DNA of 64,000 bases from Planosporangium sp963837285. Lineage in GTDB: Bacteria; Actinomycetota; Actinomycetes; Mycobacteriales; Micromonosporaceae. This document shows positions 43,178 through 51,031 of this stretch, one piece after another. The notes beneath the pieces are model-generated. The model ran no database searches, was not told the DNA's origin, and saw only the letters and a list, made by a program, of their open reading frames with translations. Numbering within the stretch: position 1 is the stretch's first letter; every line of letters begins with the position of its first letter. The stretch covers positions 1,473,897-1,537,896 of the forward strand of contig CAWIMS010000006.1 of the NCBI GenBank assembly GCA_963837285.1, given 5' to 3'. A program made the translations under genes and the position numbers.

Positions 43178-43923
43178 TTGGCGTCGGGACCGCTGCGTGC
43201 CACCGCCCTGATCGGACGCGAGCCCGAGGTGGCGGCGGTCCGTCACGCCGTGAGCCGGGCCGGCACCGGGTCCGGGGGCATGCTGCTGATCACCGGTGAG
43301 GCCGGCGTCGGCAAGTCCCGGCTGATCGCCGAGGCGGTGCGGTTGGCGCGCAGCATGGACCTTGCCGTCCTGGTCGGGCGCGCGGTGCCGGACGGGGCGC
43401 CTTCCGGCCGGTGGCCGAGGCGCTGTTCGGGTACCTCCGGCAGGCGACCGTGACCATGTCCGACGAGCTGCGCCCGTTCCGCGCGGCGCTGGCGGGACTG
43501 CTGCCCGGCTGGTTCGAGGCGGGCGGGGACCGCGCCGACACCGGCGTGGATCCGCTGGTCGTCCTCGGCGAGGGCGTACTGCGGTTGCTGCGCCAGTTCG
43601 CCGGCGACCGGGGCTGCGTGCTCGTCCTGGAAGACCTGCACTGGGCCGACCGGGACACCCTCGGCCTGCTCGAGTACCTGGTGCCGGCGATCGGCGACGC
43701 GCCCATCCTGGCCGTCGTCTCCAGCCGTAGTGACGAGCGGCATCCGGAGTCGCTGCGCCGGTTGGCGGCCTCGCCCAACGTCAGCCCGGTGACGCTGCGC
43801 CGGCTGGAGCCCGACCAGGTGGCACGGCTCGTGGCCGCCTGCGCGGGTGGCGCGATCCTGCCGCCGGCGGTGGTGCGGCTGGTGACCGAGGTCGCCGAAG
43901 GGCTTCCGTTCCTGTGGTGGTGA
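43178..43923 (+). pseudogene. Broken LuxR-type (LAL) ATPase regulator
   Basis: The N-terminal ATPase starts normally (TALIGREPEVAAVRHAVSRA, Walker A ITGEAGVGKSRLIAEA). At about 43402 the frame shifts: the expected PVAEALFGYLRQ continues in another frame, consistent with one missing base in GCGCCTTCCGG. It continues through Walker B (VLVLEDLHWADRDTLGLLEY) to EVAEGLPFLWW, where the protein ends. The normal GLPFLVEE continuation, TPR region and HTH are missing, cut at the start of the next gene. Confidence 0.8.
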
Positions 43924-44561
43924 CCGCGCTCAACGGTTCCGAGCTGCGCCGGCTGATCCACCGCGCGGTCGCGGAACTGGCCACTTTGGAGGACTGGCAC
44001 GCCTTCAACGGCGGGTGCCCGGCCGGCCCGGCGTTCAAGCACTACGGCGACGGCTGGGGAGTACGCCTGTGGTCGCGTGACGAGCAGCGGTACGTGTACG
44101 TCCGGGTCGACGATCTGGACCCGGGGATCGGCGCCGAACTGGACCGGCTGCACGTCGAGTTGGAGAAGGCGCAGCAGGGCAAGATGGACGCCGACGTCAA
44201 GGCGGCCGGCGCCGACGCGGTCACGAGCGTGAAGGACACCGCCTGGGTGTTCGGCAGCGACCGGCGCGTGGTCGTCTACGACGAGGGTGGCCGCGCCAGG
44301 CGGATCGACTTCGACTCGGCCAGGCCGCGGTTCCTGCGCCAGGGCCGGGTGTCGTACCCGATCGGTGCCGAGGGTCCGCTGGAACTCGTGAAGGCGGCCG
44401 ACATGCCCACGTACAAGCGCCTGGCCAGCGAATGGTGGGTGGAGAGCACCGGCGAGAAGTACATGGACGCCTCCGGTACCCACGAGAGCATGCGGATCGA
44501 GCAGAACGGCAAGGGCTACGCATACGTCGAGCCGGACGAGCTGATCCGCGCCACCCCCTGA
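43914..44561 (+). CDS. Hypothetical protein, possibly N-terminally truncated
   Basis: The 215-residue product is not recognised. It has an N-terminal helix (RRLIHRAVAELATLEDWHAF), a beta-rich middle (GWGVRLWSRDEQRYVYVRVD) and a later charged region with WVFGSDRRVVVYDEGGRARR. The start codons (GTGs at 43914-43922) fall exactly where the broken regulator ends, so the true N-terminus may have been lost in the same deletion. No signal peptide or membrane span is seen. Confidence 0.55.
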   Translation: MVVTALNGSELRRLIHRAVAELATLEDWHAFNGGCPAGPAFKHYGDGWGVRLWSRDEQRYVYVRVDDLDPGIGAELDRLHVELEKAQQGKMDADVKAAGADAVTSVKDTAWVFGSDRRVVVYDEGGRARRIDFDSARPRFLRQGRVSYPIGAEGPLELVKAADMPTYKRLASEWWVESTGEKYMDASGTHESMRIEQNGKGYAYVEPDELIRATP

Positions 44562-44592
44562 TCTCGGCGAGGGGGAGAGGCGGCAGCCTGCC

Positions 44593-45270
44593 TCAGGCGA
44601 ACCGTTCGACCGTCACCGGGATCATGCCGTGCCGGCGCATGATCGCCGTCAGTTCACGCAGCAGCGGTCCGAGCGCGGCGCCGGTGCCCAGAAACGCGGT
44701 CAGGTCGAGACACCAGGCGATGCCCGCACCGATCCGGCGCAGGTCCCAGGTGAAGAGGTCGTCGCCCACCGGCAGCCGGGCCGTGCCGGCCACCCGCTCC
44801 GATCCGGCGGCCTCCATGTGCCACCCGGCGCGCAGCTCGGTCAGCCGCTCCGGGGTCAGCTCACCGGCGAACAGCACCCGGTAGAGGCGCTTTTCCCGGT
44901 ACCCGGCGGGCACCGGCCCGGTGCCGAGCAGCAGCGGAGCCGAGGTGGCCAGCGGCTCGTAGTCCCGGAAGTAGCCGCGCAGGGTCGGCTCGTCCGGCAG
45001 GTCGCCGCCGCCGAGCCTGCGGTACGCGACCTCGGCATCCGCCCGTTCGGCGGCGACGACGCGCGTGCGCAGGGCCGGATCGGCGCGCATGGCCCGGCTG
45101 AACGCCGCCGAACTCCACCAGCGCCGGTCCACCGCCGTCCACCCGGTGCTCCGCAGCCCGACCGCCGTATGGTCGTCGGCCAGCACGAACTCCTCGACGA
45201 CGAGCCCGTCGGCTGAACCGATCAGGTAGTAGTCCAGCGGTGGCCGGGTGCGTACCTCGACAGCTGGCAT
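44593..45270 (-). CDS. Hypothetical actinobacterial protein
   Basis: The 225-residue product starts at the ATG at 45270, behind a strong GGAGG. It begins VEVRTRPPLDYYLIGSADGL and contains RRWWSSAAFSRAMRADPALR, LTPERLTELRAGWHMEAAGS and a C-terminal helix pair. It appears soluble. I cannot assign a family or function. It is divergent from the hydrolase-LuxR gene. Confidence 0.65.
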   Translation of the reverse strand: MPAVEVRTRPPLDYYLIGSADGLVVEEFVLADDHTAVGLRSTGWTAVDRRWWSSAAFSRAMRADPALRTRVVAAERADAEVAYRRLGGGDLPDEPTLRGYFRDYEPLATSAPLLLGTGPVPAGYREKRLYRVLFAGELTPERLTELRAGWHMEAAGSERVAGTARLPVGDDLFTWDLRRIGAGIAWCLDLTAFLGTGAALGPLLRELTAIMRRHGMIPVTVERFA

Positions 45271-45408
45271 CGGCGACCTCCTCTGATTCAGTACCGTCGC
45301 CACCCTACGGCTCGGGTAACTGCCGTCGACTTCACGCTGCTGTCAACGTCCAGCCTGGCCGGAACGTTCGCGCTCAACCGGGCGGCGCCCGGCTGACCGC
45401 GACCGGGG

Positions 45409-45490
45409 CGGACGTGTGGTATGGCGGGCGTACTTCGACGGCTCGGCCTGGATCCACCTCGCCGACACGAGCGGCTACACAGTGCCGTAG
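45409..45490 (+). pseudogene. Short coding remnant
   Basis: In one frame the bases read VVWRAYFDGSAWIHLADTS-GYTVP and stop. The aromatic spacing suggests the C-terminal end of a larger protein domain, but no upstream part is left. The rest of the gap 45271-45518 holds nothing else recognisable. Confidence 0.3.
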
Positions 45491-45518
45491 GGCCGTCGCC
45501 GACCAGCACAATGGTCGG

Positions 45519-46541
45519 ATGGACCAACGCGTCGCCACCACGGGCCTCGCCGACGGCACCGAGGTGGCGTACGCGCTGGCCGGTCACGGTCCGTTCCTGG
45601 TGTACGTGCCGGGATGGCTCACCCACCTGGAACTCAGCTGGGCGTTGCCGGTGGAACGCGGGTTCTTCGAGGCGCTCGCCCAGGGCCGGACACTGGTGCG
45701 CTACGACAAGCCGGGCACCGGCCTGTCCGGCCCACTCCGCCAGCCGTACTCGATGGAGGTGGAACTGGCGGCGCTGGAGGCGGTCACCACAGCGGCCGGC
45801 GCGGACCGGTTCGACCTGTTCGGGATCTCACTGGGCGCCGCCGTGGCGGTCGAATGGGCGGCGGCACACCCGGAGACGGTGGCCCGGCTCGTCCTGTACG
45901 GCGGTTGGGTGGACGGCCGGGAGATCGCCAGTCCGGCCATCCAGGAACACGTGCTCGCCCTGGTCGCCGAGCACTGGGGGCTCGGCTCGGACGTGCTCGC
46001 GGAGATATTCGCGCCCGGTGCGGACGCCGCGACCCGGGCGGCCTTCACCCGGTACCAGCGGGAGTCCGCGCCCGCCGTGACCGCCCGTACCATGCTCGCG
46101 CTGAGCTACCGGATCGACATCGGGGCCGCCCTGGCCCGGGTCCGGGCGCCGACGCTGGTGCTGCACCGCGAACGGGACAGGGCCGCGCCGGTGAAGCAGG
46201 GGCGGGCGCTGGCGGACGGTATCCCCGGGGCGCGCTTCGCACCGCTGCCCGGTCAGGCGCACCTCCCGTACATCGGCGACGTGGACGCGATCGTCCGGCC
46301 GGCCCGGCGGTTCCTCGGCCTGCCCGCGCCGCGCCGGCGCGCCGCCCTCACGCTGACCCCGCGCCAGCGTGAGGTGGCGGCGCTGGTCGCCGAGGGCCTG
46401 ACCAACCGCGGGATCGCGGACCGGCTGCACATCACCGAGCGCTCGGCCGAGTCGCATGTGGAGCGGATCAGGATCCGGCTGGGGTTCCGCTCCCGGTCAC
46501 AGATCGCGGCCTGGTTCGCCGCCGCCGGTCCCGCGTCGTGA
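45519..46541 (+). CDS. Alpha/beta hydrolase fused to a LuxR DNA-binding domain
   Basis: The 340-residue product has an alpha/beta hydrolase domain (about 10-265) with oxyanion region VPGWLTHLE, RYDKPGTGLS, nucleophile elbow GISLGA (Ser near 110) and a candidate His (GQAHLPYIGD). A LuxR-type HTH follows (about 275-335; LTPRQREVAALVAEGLTNRG, IADRLHITERSAESHVERIR). The hydrolase part probably senses or binds a small ligand. Such fusions are known in actinomycetes. The ATG at 45519 has no strong ribosome site. Confidence 0.88.
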   Translation: MDQRVATTGLADGTEVAYALAGHGPFLVYVPGWLTHLELSWALPVERGFFEALAQGRTLVRYDKPGTGLSGPLRQPYSMEVELAALEAVTTAAGADRFDLFGISLGAAVAVEWAAAHPETVARLVLYGGWVDGREIASPAIQEHVLALVAEHWGLGSDVLAEIFAPGADAATRAAFTRYQRESAPAVTARTMLALSYRIDIGAALARVRAPTLVLHRERDRAAPVKQGRALADGIPGARFAPLPGQAHLPYIGDVDAIVRPARRFLGLPAPRRRAALTLTPRQREVAALVAEGLTNRGIADRLHITERSAESHVERIRIRLGFRSRSQIAAWFAAAGPAS

Positions 46542-46610
46542 CCGGTGACGGGCTGAAACTGCGGTATTTCCACGGCTGACCCCGACCGCCCGGCCGGGCA
46601 GGATCGGACC

Positions 46611-47345
46611 GTGCGACAAACCATTTCGCGTACCGCCGCCATCGGCTACGCCGGGTTCGCCTATGCCGCCTTCGTAGCCGCGGCGTTGTGGGCGGTCGGC
46701 TTCCTCGCCGACGCCGGTGCGCCGACCGCGGTCGACGGTCCCGTCCGACTTCCGGCATGGTCCGCGCTGCTCGTCGACGCCGGCCTGCTGTTGATCTTCG
46801 CGGGGCAGCACTCGGTGATGGCCCGCGCCGGGGTCAAACGGCACCTGGCGCGGATCGTTCCCGCGTCGGCCGAGCGCAGCACGTACGTGCTCGCCACGGG
46901 TCTCGTCCTCGGCCTGCTGTTCTGGCAGTGGCAGCCGGTGCCGGCGGTGATCTGGCGGGTGGACCGGCAGCCGTGGGCCGGCGTCCTCTGGACGGTCTAC
47001 GCGCTCGGCTGGCTGATCGCCGTGTCGGCCACGTTCATGCTCGACCACCTCGACTTCCTGGGCATCCGGCAGGCCCGCTGGCGGGGACCGCGGCCGTACC
47101 AGTCGCCGCCGTTCCGCGAGCGCTGGCTGTACGCGTGGGTGCGCCACCCGATGATGCTGGGCCTGCTGATCGCGTTCTGGGCGACACCGCGGATGACGGC
47201 CGGGCACCTGCTCTTCGCCGCGGCCGGCAGCGGGTACATCGCCGTCGGGCTCCGGTTCGAGGAACGCGACCTGTACCGGCAACTCGGCGACGTGTACCGG
47301 GACTACGCGGACCGGGTACCGGCCCTCGTTCCCCACCGGGGGTAG
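46611..47345 (+). CDS. mddA: Methanethiol S-methyltransferase (MddA-like)
   Basis: The 244-residue membrane protein starts at a GTG. The features match MddA: AGQHSVMAR, RSTYVLATGLVLGLLFWQWQ, RPYQSPPFRERWLYAWVRHP (core SAM-binding region), MMLGLLIAFWATPRMTAGHL and RFEERDLYRQLGDVYRDYAD. MddA methylates methanethiol to dimethyl sulfide using SAM. The related NnrU and isoprenylcysteine methyltransferase groups are less likely. About five hydrophobic helices are seen. It follows the hydrolase-LuxR gene by 69 bases. Confidence 0.82.
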   Translation: MRQTISRTAAIGYAGFAYAAFVAAALWAVGFLADAGAPTAVDGPVRLPAWSALLVDAGLLLIFAGQHSVMARAGVKRHLARIVPASAERSTYVLATGLVLGLLFWQWQPVPAVIWRVDRQPWAGVLWTVYALGWLIAVSATFMLDHLDFLGIRQARWRGPRPYQSPPFRERWLYAWVRHPMMLGLLIAFWATPRMTAGHLLFAAAGSGYIAVGLRFEERDLYRQLGDVYRDYADRVPALVPHRG

Positions 47346-47418
47346 GTGCCGGCTCCCACCCCGGCCGGGAAAGCCTCCCGGTGCCGGACAGCCATGGCGC
47401 GACCATCTCCTCGCTGAC

Positions 47419-47466
47419 CGATCGGTGTCGGCGCCCGGCACCTCGCCGGGCGCCTACCACCGATCG
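47419..47466. terminator. Bidirectional terminator hairpin
   Basis: The arms CGATCGGTG/CACCGATCG and GGCGCCCGGC/GCCGGGCGCC form a long interrupted stem with a small loop between the convergent mddA-like and epimerase genes. Confidence 0.8.
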
Positions 47467-47467
47467 C

Positions 47468-48526
47468 TCAGCTGAACGTCGTCACGCCCCAGGATCCCGT
47501 CCAGCGGGCGTGCGGGGCGAGCGTGATGACGTTCTCGCCGGAGTGGAACGCGTTGGGCGGGCAGGTCATCGGCTCGATGGCGAGGGTGCCGCGAGGGCGG
47601 TTACCGGGGCCGAGGCCGGTGAAGAGCTGCATCCAGCCGAAGCTGGCGTCCTGCCACATTTCCAGCCCGAGCTTGTTGGGCGCGGTGAGCCGGGTCCGGG
47701 CGAGGCCGTCAGCGCCTCGCCCCAGCCCGGTGAACGCGGTGTCCATCTCGATCGCGCCCATCGCGTGCGGCGTACCGAAGTCGTACTGCGTGCCGGCCAC
47801 CGGTTCCCGCCCGGTCGGCAGCAGCCGGACCGGGTCGACGAGCAGCCGGTCGGTGACGTGCGTTTCCAGGACACAGCCGTCGATCAGCGCGTCGCCGACC
47901 CGGAAGTACGGGTGCGCGCCCAGCCCGAACGGCGCAGGCGTCGGCCCGAGGTTGACCGCCGCGTGGTCGACCCGCAGCCCGCGCGCGCCGAGGCTCCACC
48001 GGGTGGTCAGTTGCACCGGCCACGGGTACCCCTGCTGCGGCGCGATGAGCGCGGTCAGCGTGATGGCGTCCCGGGTCTGGCCGACCCGCCGGTACGGCAG
48101 CCAGCGGGACAGCCCGTGGATCGCGTTGTTGCGCGGAGCCACCTCGTTGACAGGTACCTGCTGGGCCACGCCGCCCCAGGTGTAGGCCCCGTCCTGGAGG
48201 CGGTTCGGCCACGGCGCCAGGGTCCGGCCGGCGGACTTGATGGGCTGGTCGAGCGGGTACGGCTCGACGAACGGCACCCCGTTCACCGTGTAGCTGAGCA
48301 GGCCGCCGCCGAGCTCGACCAGGACCGCCCGCTGGTTGCCGCGCTGGATCGTCCACTGCTCGCCGGAGACGGTCGTCCAGAAGCCGGCTGTAGAGCTTTC
48401 GACGCCGGAGCTGTCGACGTCGGCGTGGGCGGTGGCCGCCAGGAATGCCGGTACCGCGGCGCCCGCGCCGATCGCGGCGGCGAGGGCGGTGCGGCGGGTG
48501 AGTCGTGGGGTTCTGGCGTCTGACAT
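47468..48526 (-). CDS. Exported aldose 1-epimerase family protein
   Basis: The 352-residue product has a TAT-like signal (TRRTALAAAIGAGAAVPAFL). The mature part has the galactose-mutarotase fold features: NAIHGL and GAHPYFR with the two catalytic histidines (near 139 and 205), and IEPMTCPPNAF with the catalytic Glu (near 318). It converts alpha- and beta-anomers of sugars, here outside the membrane. It is divergent from the TetR gene. Confidence 0.85.
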   Translation of the reverse strand: MSDARTPRLTRRTALAAAIGAGAAVPAFLAATAHADVDSSGVESSTAGFWTTVSGEQWTIQRGNQRAVLVELGGGLLSYTVNGVPFVEPYPLDQPIKSAGRTLAPWPNRLQDGAYTWGGVAQQVPVNEVAPRNNAIHGLSRWLPYRRVGQTRDAITLTALIAPQQGYPWPVQLTTRWSLGARGLRVDHAAVNLGPTPAPFGLGAHPYFRVGDALIDGCVLETHVTDRLLVDPVRLLPTGREPVAGTQYDFGTPHAMGAIEMDTAFTGLGRGADGLARTRLTAPNKLGLEMWQDASFGWMQLFTGLGPGNRPRGTLAIEPMTCPPNAFHSGENVITLAPHARWTGSWGVTTFS

Positions 48527-48717
48527 CGACGGATCCTCTCGTCGGGGAAGGGTCGGTCACGCGAGAAACAAGAAACAACACCGGAGTCTGCACGGCGGCG
48601 TGACGCGGCGTGGTCCCGTCGTTCCGCCAGCCGGAGCACGGTGTGGCGGGCGTCACGGTGCTCTGCCCGTACAAAATCGTTTGGTACCTGACCAGGGCGG
48701 TAGTAGCGTGGGTGTAC

Positions 48718-48733
48718 GGAACGGTTTCGTTCC
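48718..48733. promoter_or_regulatory. Palindrome before the TetR gene, candidate operator
   Basis: GGAACG (48718-48723) and CGTTCC (48728-48733) are perfect complements around GTTT. The palindrome lies 14 bases before the start codon of the TetR gene, a typical place for an autoregulatory operator. Confidence 0.5.
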
Positions 48734-48747
48734 ATATTTGCGGGAGG

Positions 48748-49341
48748 ATGACCTTGACGGAGACAGTGACCAGGTCGGCTCGGCACGAGGCGATCTGTGA
48801 CGCCGTCTTCGAGCTGCTCGGCGAGGTCGGCTACGACCGGATGTCGATGGACGCCGTGGCGGCCCGGGCCAAGGCCAGCAAGGCGACCATCTACCGGGCC
48901 TGGCCGCACAAGCCCGACCTGGTCATCGAGGCGCTGACGCACCGGTTCGGGACCACCCCGGAAGCGCCCGACACCGGCACCCTCCGGGGGGACCTGATCG
49001 CGTTGATGACCGGTGCGTGTCGGGGTGCGAGTAGCCCGGACGGCGCGGTCATGGCGGGTCTGTTGAGCGCCGCGGCGCACAACCCGGAGCTGTCCCGGAC
49101 CCTCTACGAGTGCACATACCGGATGAAGCACGCCGTGCACGAGACGATCGTCAACCACGCGAAGCAGCGCGGTGAGGTCCCGGCCGGCATCGACCCTGAC
49201 CTGCTACACGAGGTGCTCCATGCGCTCGTGCTGACCCGGCGGATGTGGGCGGTGGGCCCGCTCGACGACGTTTTTGTCATACACGTCGTCGACGATGTAC
49301 TCCTGCCGGTCCTGTGCCGGGAGAAGGCACCGGCCGGATAG
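48748..49341 (+). CDS. TetR-family repressor
   Basis: The 197-residue product has an N-terminal HTH (ICDAVFELLGEVGYDRMSMD, AVAARAKASKATIYRAWPHK; about 14-58) and a helical C-terminal ligand-binding domain of usual length. The ATG at 48748 touches the GGGAGG site, so the TTG two codons later (48754), with six bases spacing, may be the real start. It stands directly before a DHA2 pump on the same strand. Repression of the pump, relieved by its substrate, is the likely role. Confidence 0.88.
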   Translation: MTLTETVTRSARHEAICDAVFELLGEVGYDRMSMDAVAARAKASKATIYRAWPHKPDLVIEALTHRFGTTPEAPDTGTLRGDLIALMTGACRGASSPDGAVMAGLLSAAAHNPELSRTLYECTYRMKHAVHETIVNHAKQRGEVPAGIDPDLLHEVLHALVLTRRMWAVGPLDDVFVIHVVDDVLLPVLCREKAPAG

Positions 49342-49440
49342 CACACACAACCGAGACCAGATCGCCGACCACGAGCCCTGAGTGGGTCGTGCGGTGACGC
49401 GCGTCCCTGCGCGCGTTTCACCCCTGCCATTGGAGGAAGA

Positions 49441-50967
49441 ATGTCGCAAGAGAGCATCGCGGGATCCACCGCGGTGACCGGGGGGCGCGACACGACGACG
49501 CCCCCATACAGCCGGCGCTGGCTCGCGCTCGCCGTCATCGCCCTCGCGCAGCTCATGGTGGTGCTCGACGCGACGGTGGTCAACATCGCGCTGCCGTCGG
49601 CCCAGCACGCGCTGCACATCTCCGACGCCGACCGGCAGTGGATCGTCACGGCCTACACGCTGACGTTCGGTGGCCTGCTGCTGTTCGGCGGCCGCGTCGC
49701 CGACTACTTCGGCCGCAAGCGCGCGTTCCTGATCGGCCTGATCGGGTTCGCCCTGGCGTCCGCGCTCGGCGGGGCGGCCACCGGCGCGGCCACCCTGTTC
49801 GCCGCGCGTGCCCTCCAGGGCGCGTTCGGTGCGCTGCTGGCGCCGGCCGCGCTGTCGCTGCTCACGGTCACGTTCACCGAGGCGCGGGAGCGGGCGCGGG
49901 CGTTCGGTGTCTTCGGGGCGATCTCCGGTGGTGGCGCCGCGATCGGGCTGATCTCGGGCGGCCTGCTCACCCAGTACCTGAGCTGGCGCTGGTGCCTGCT
50001 GGTGAACATCCCGATCGCCCTGGTGGCGTTCGCCGCCGCGGTGCCACTGGTGCGGGAGAGCCGGGCCCACGGCAACACCCGCTACGACGTGCCCGGCGCG
50101 ATTCTGGCCACCGGCGGCCTCACCGCCCTGGTGTACGGGTTCACGAAGGCCGCGACCGAGCAGGACCACTGGACCTCGCCGGTGACGCTCGCCTGGCTCG
50201 GCTGGGCCGCCGTGCTGCTCGCCGTGTTCGTGTGGTGGGAGTCACGCACGTCCAACCCGCTGCTGCCGCTGCGGGTGCTGCTCGACCGCAACCGGGGTGT
50301 GTCCTACCTGGTGTCGATCCTGATCGGCTCCGGCATGCTGGGCATGTTCCTGTTCATGACGTACTACCTGCAACTGACCCTGGGCTACAGCGCGCTGCGT
50401 GCGGGCGTGGCCTACCTGCCGTTCTCCGGTGGGATCGTGGTCGCGGCGACCCTCGCGGCGCAGTTGCTGCCCCGGTTCGGCCCGCGGGTGCTGATGACGG
50501 CCGGCGGGGTGCTGGCCACCGCGGCGATGGTCTGGCTGACCCAGCTCGACCTGCACTCGTCGTACGTGACGCACATCCTGCCGTCGTTCATCGCGATGAG
50601 CCTCGGCATGGGCCTCATGTTCGTCCCGCTGTCCAGCACCGCGCTGTCCGGCGTGGGCGACCACGACGCCGGCGTCGCGAGCGCGATGGTGAACACCACC
50701 CAGCAGGTCGGCGGGTCGCTCGGCACCGCGCTGTTGAACACCATCTTCACCACGGCGGTGGCGGGCTACGCGACCACCCACGGGATCTCGCCGGCGGCCC
50801 AGGCCCAGGGCGCGATCCACGGGTACAACGTGGCGTTCACCGTGAGCGCCGTGCTGCTCGCCGCCGGCGCGGTGCTCGTGGCCCTGTTCATCCGCAAGCC
50901 GGCCAACCCGGTCGGGACCGCGGGCGACGCCGGGGAGCTGGTCCCGGAGCCGATGCTGGCGGGCTGA
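49441..50967 (+). CDS. DHA2-type MFS drug exporter (TetR-linked)
   Basis: A 508-residue protein with about fourteen helices. Helix 1 carries VVLDATVVNIALPSA, motif A is GGRVADYFGRKRAFLIG, and motif C is SGGGAAIGLISGGLLTQYLS. GGAGG lies right before the ATG. EmrB/QacA-like pumps of this kind export drugs or endogenous antibiotics. It follows the TetR gene by 99 bases. Confidence 0.92.
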   Translation: MSQESIAGSTAVTGGRDTTTPPYSRRWLALAVIALAQLMVVLDATVVNIALPSAQHALHISDADRQWIVTAYTLTFGGLLLFGGRVADYFGRKRAFLIGLIGFALASALGGAATGAATLFAARALQGAFGALLAPAALSLLTVTFTEARERARAFGVFGAISGGGAAIGLISGGLLTQYLSWRWCLLVNIPIALVAFAAAVPLVRESRAHGNTRYDVPGAILATGGLTALVYGFTKAATEQDHWTSPVTLAWLGWAAVLLAVFVWWESRTSNPLLPLRVLLDRNRGVSYLVSILIGSGMLGMFLFMTYYLQLTLGYSALRAGVAYLPFSGGIVVAATLAAQLLPRFGPRVLMTAGGVLATAAMVWLTQLDLHSSYVTHILPSFIAMSLGMGLMFVPLSSTALSGVGDHDAGVASAMVNTTQQVGGSLGTALLNTIFTTAVAGYATTHGISPAAQAQGAIHGYNVAFTVSAVLLAAGAVLVALFIRKPANPVGTAGDAGELVPEPMLAG

Positions 50968-50983
50968 TCGCGCAAAGAGGCCG

Positions 50984-51018
50984 GCAGGGCCGCGACGCCG
51001 ATGGCGCCGCGGCCCTGC
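50984..51018 (+). terminator. Terminator after the MFS gene
   Basis: Perfect 11-bp GC-rich inverted repeat (50984-50994 with 51008-51018), 17 bases after the stop codon and only 13 bases before the IS1380-type element. Confidence 0.75.
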
Positions 51019-51031
51019 TCGCGTCGGCGTT

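Noticed and set aside
42577..43203. Longer start for the AOC-like protein, reaching the next promoter region
   Set aside because: The added 42 residues precede a normal signal peptide and lack a ribosome site. The ATG at 43077 has AGGAGA in place.
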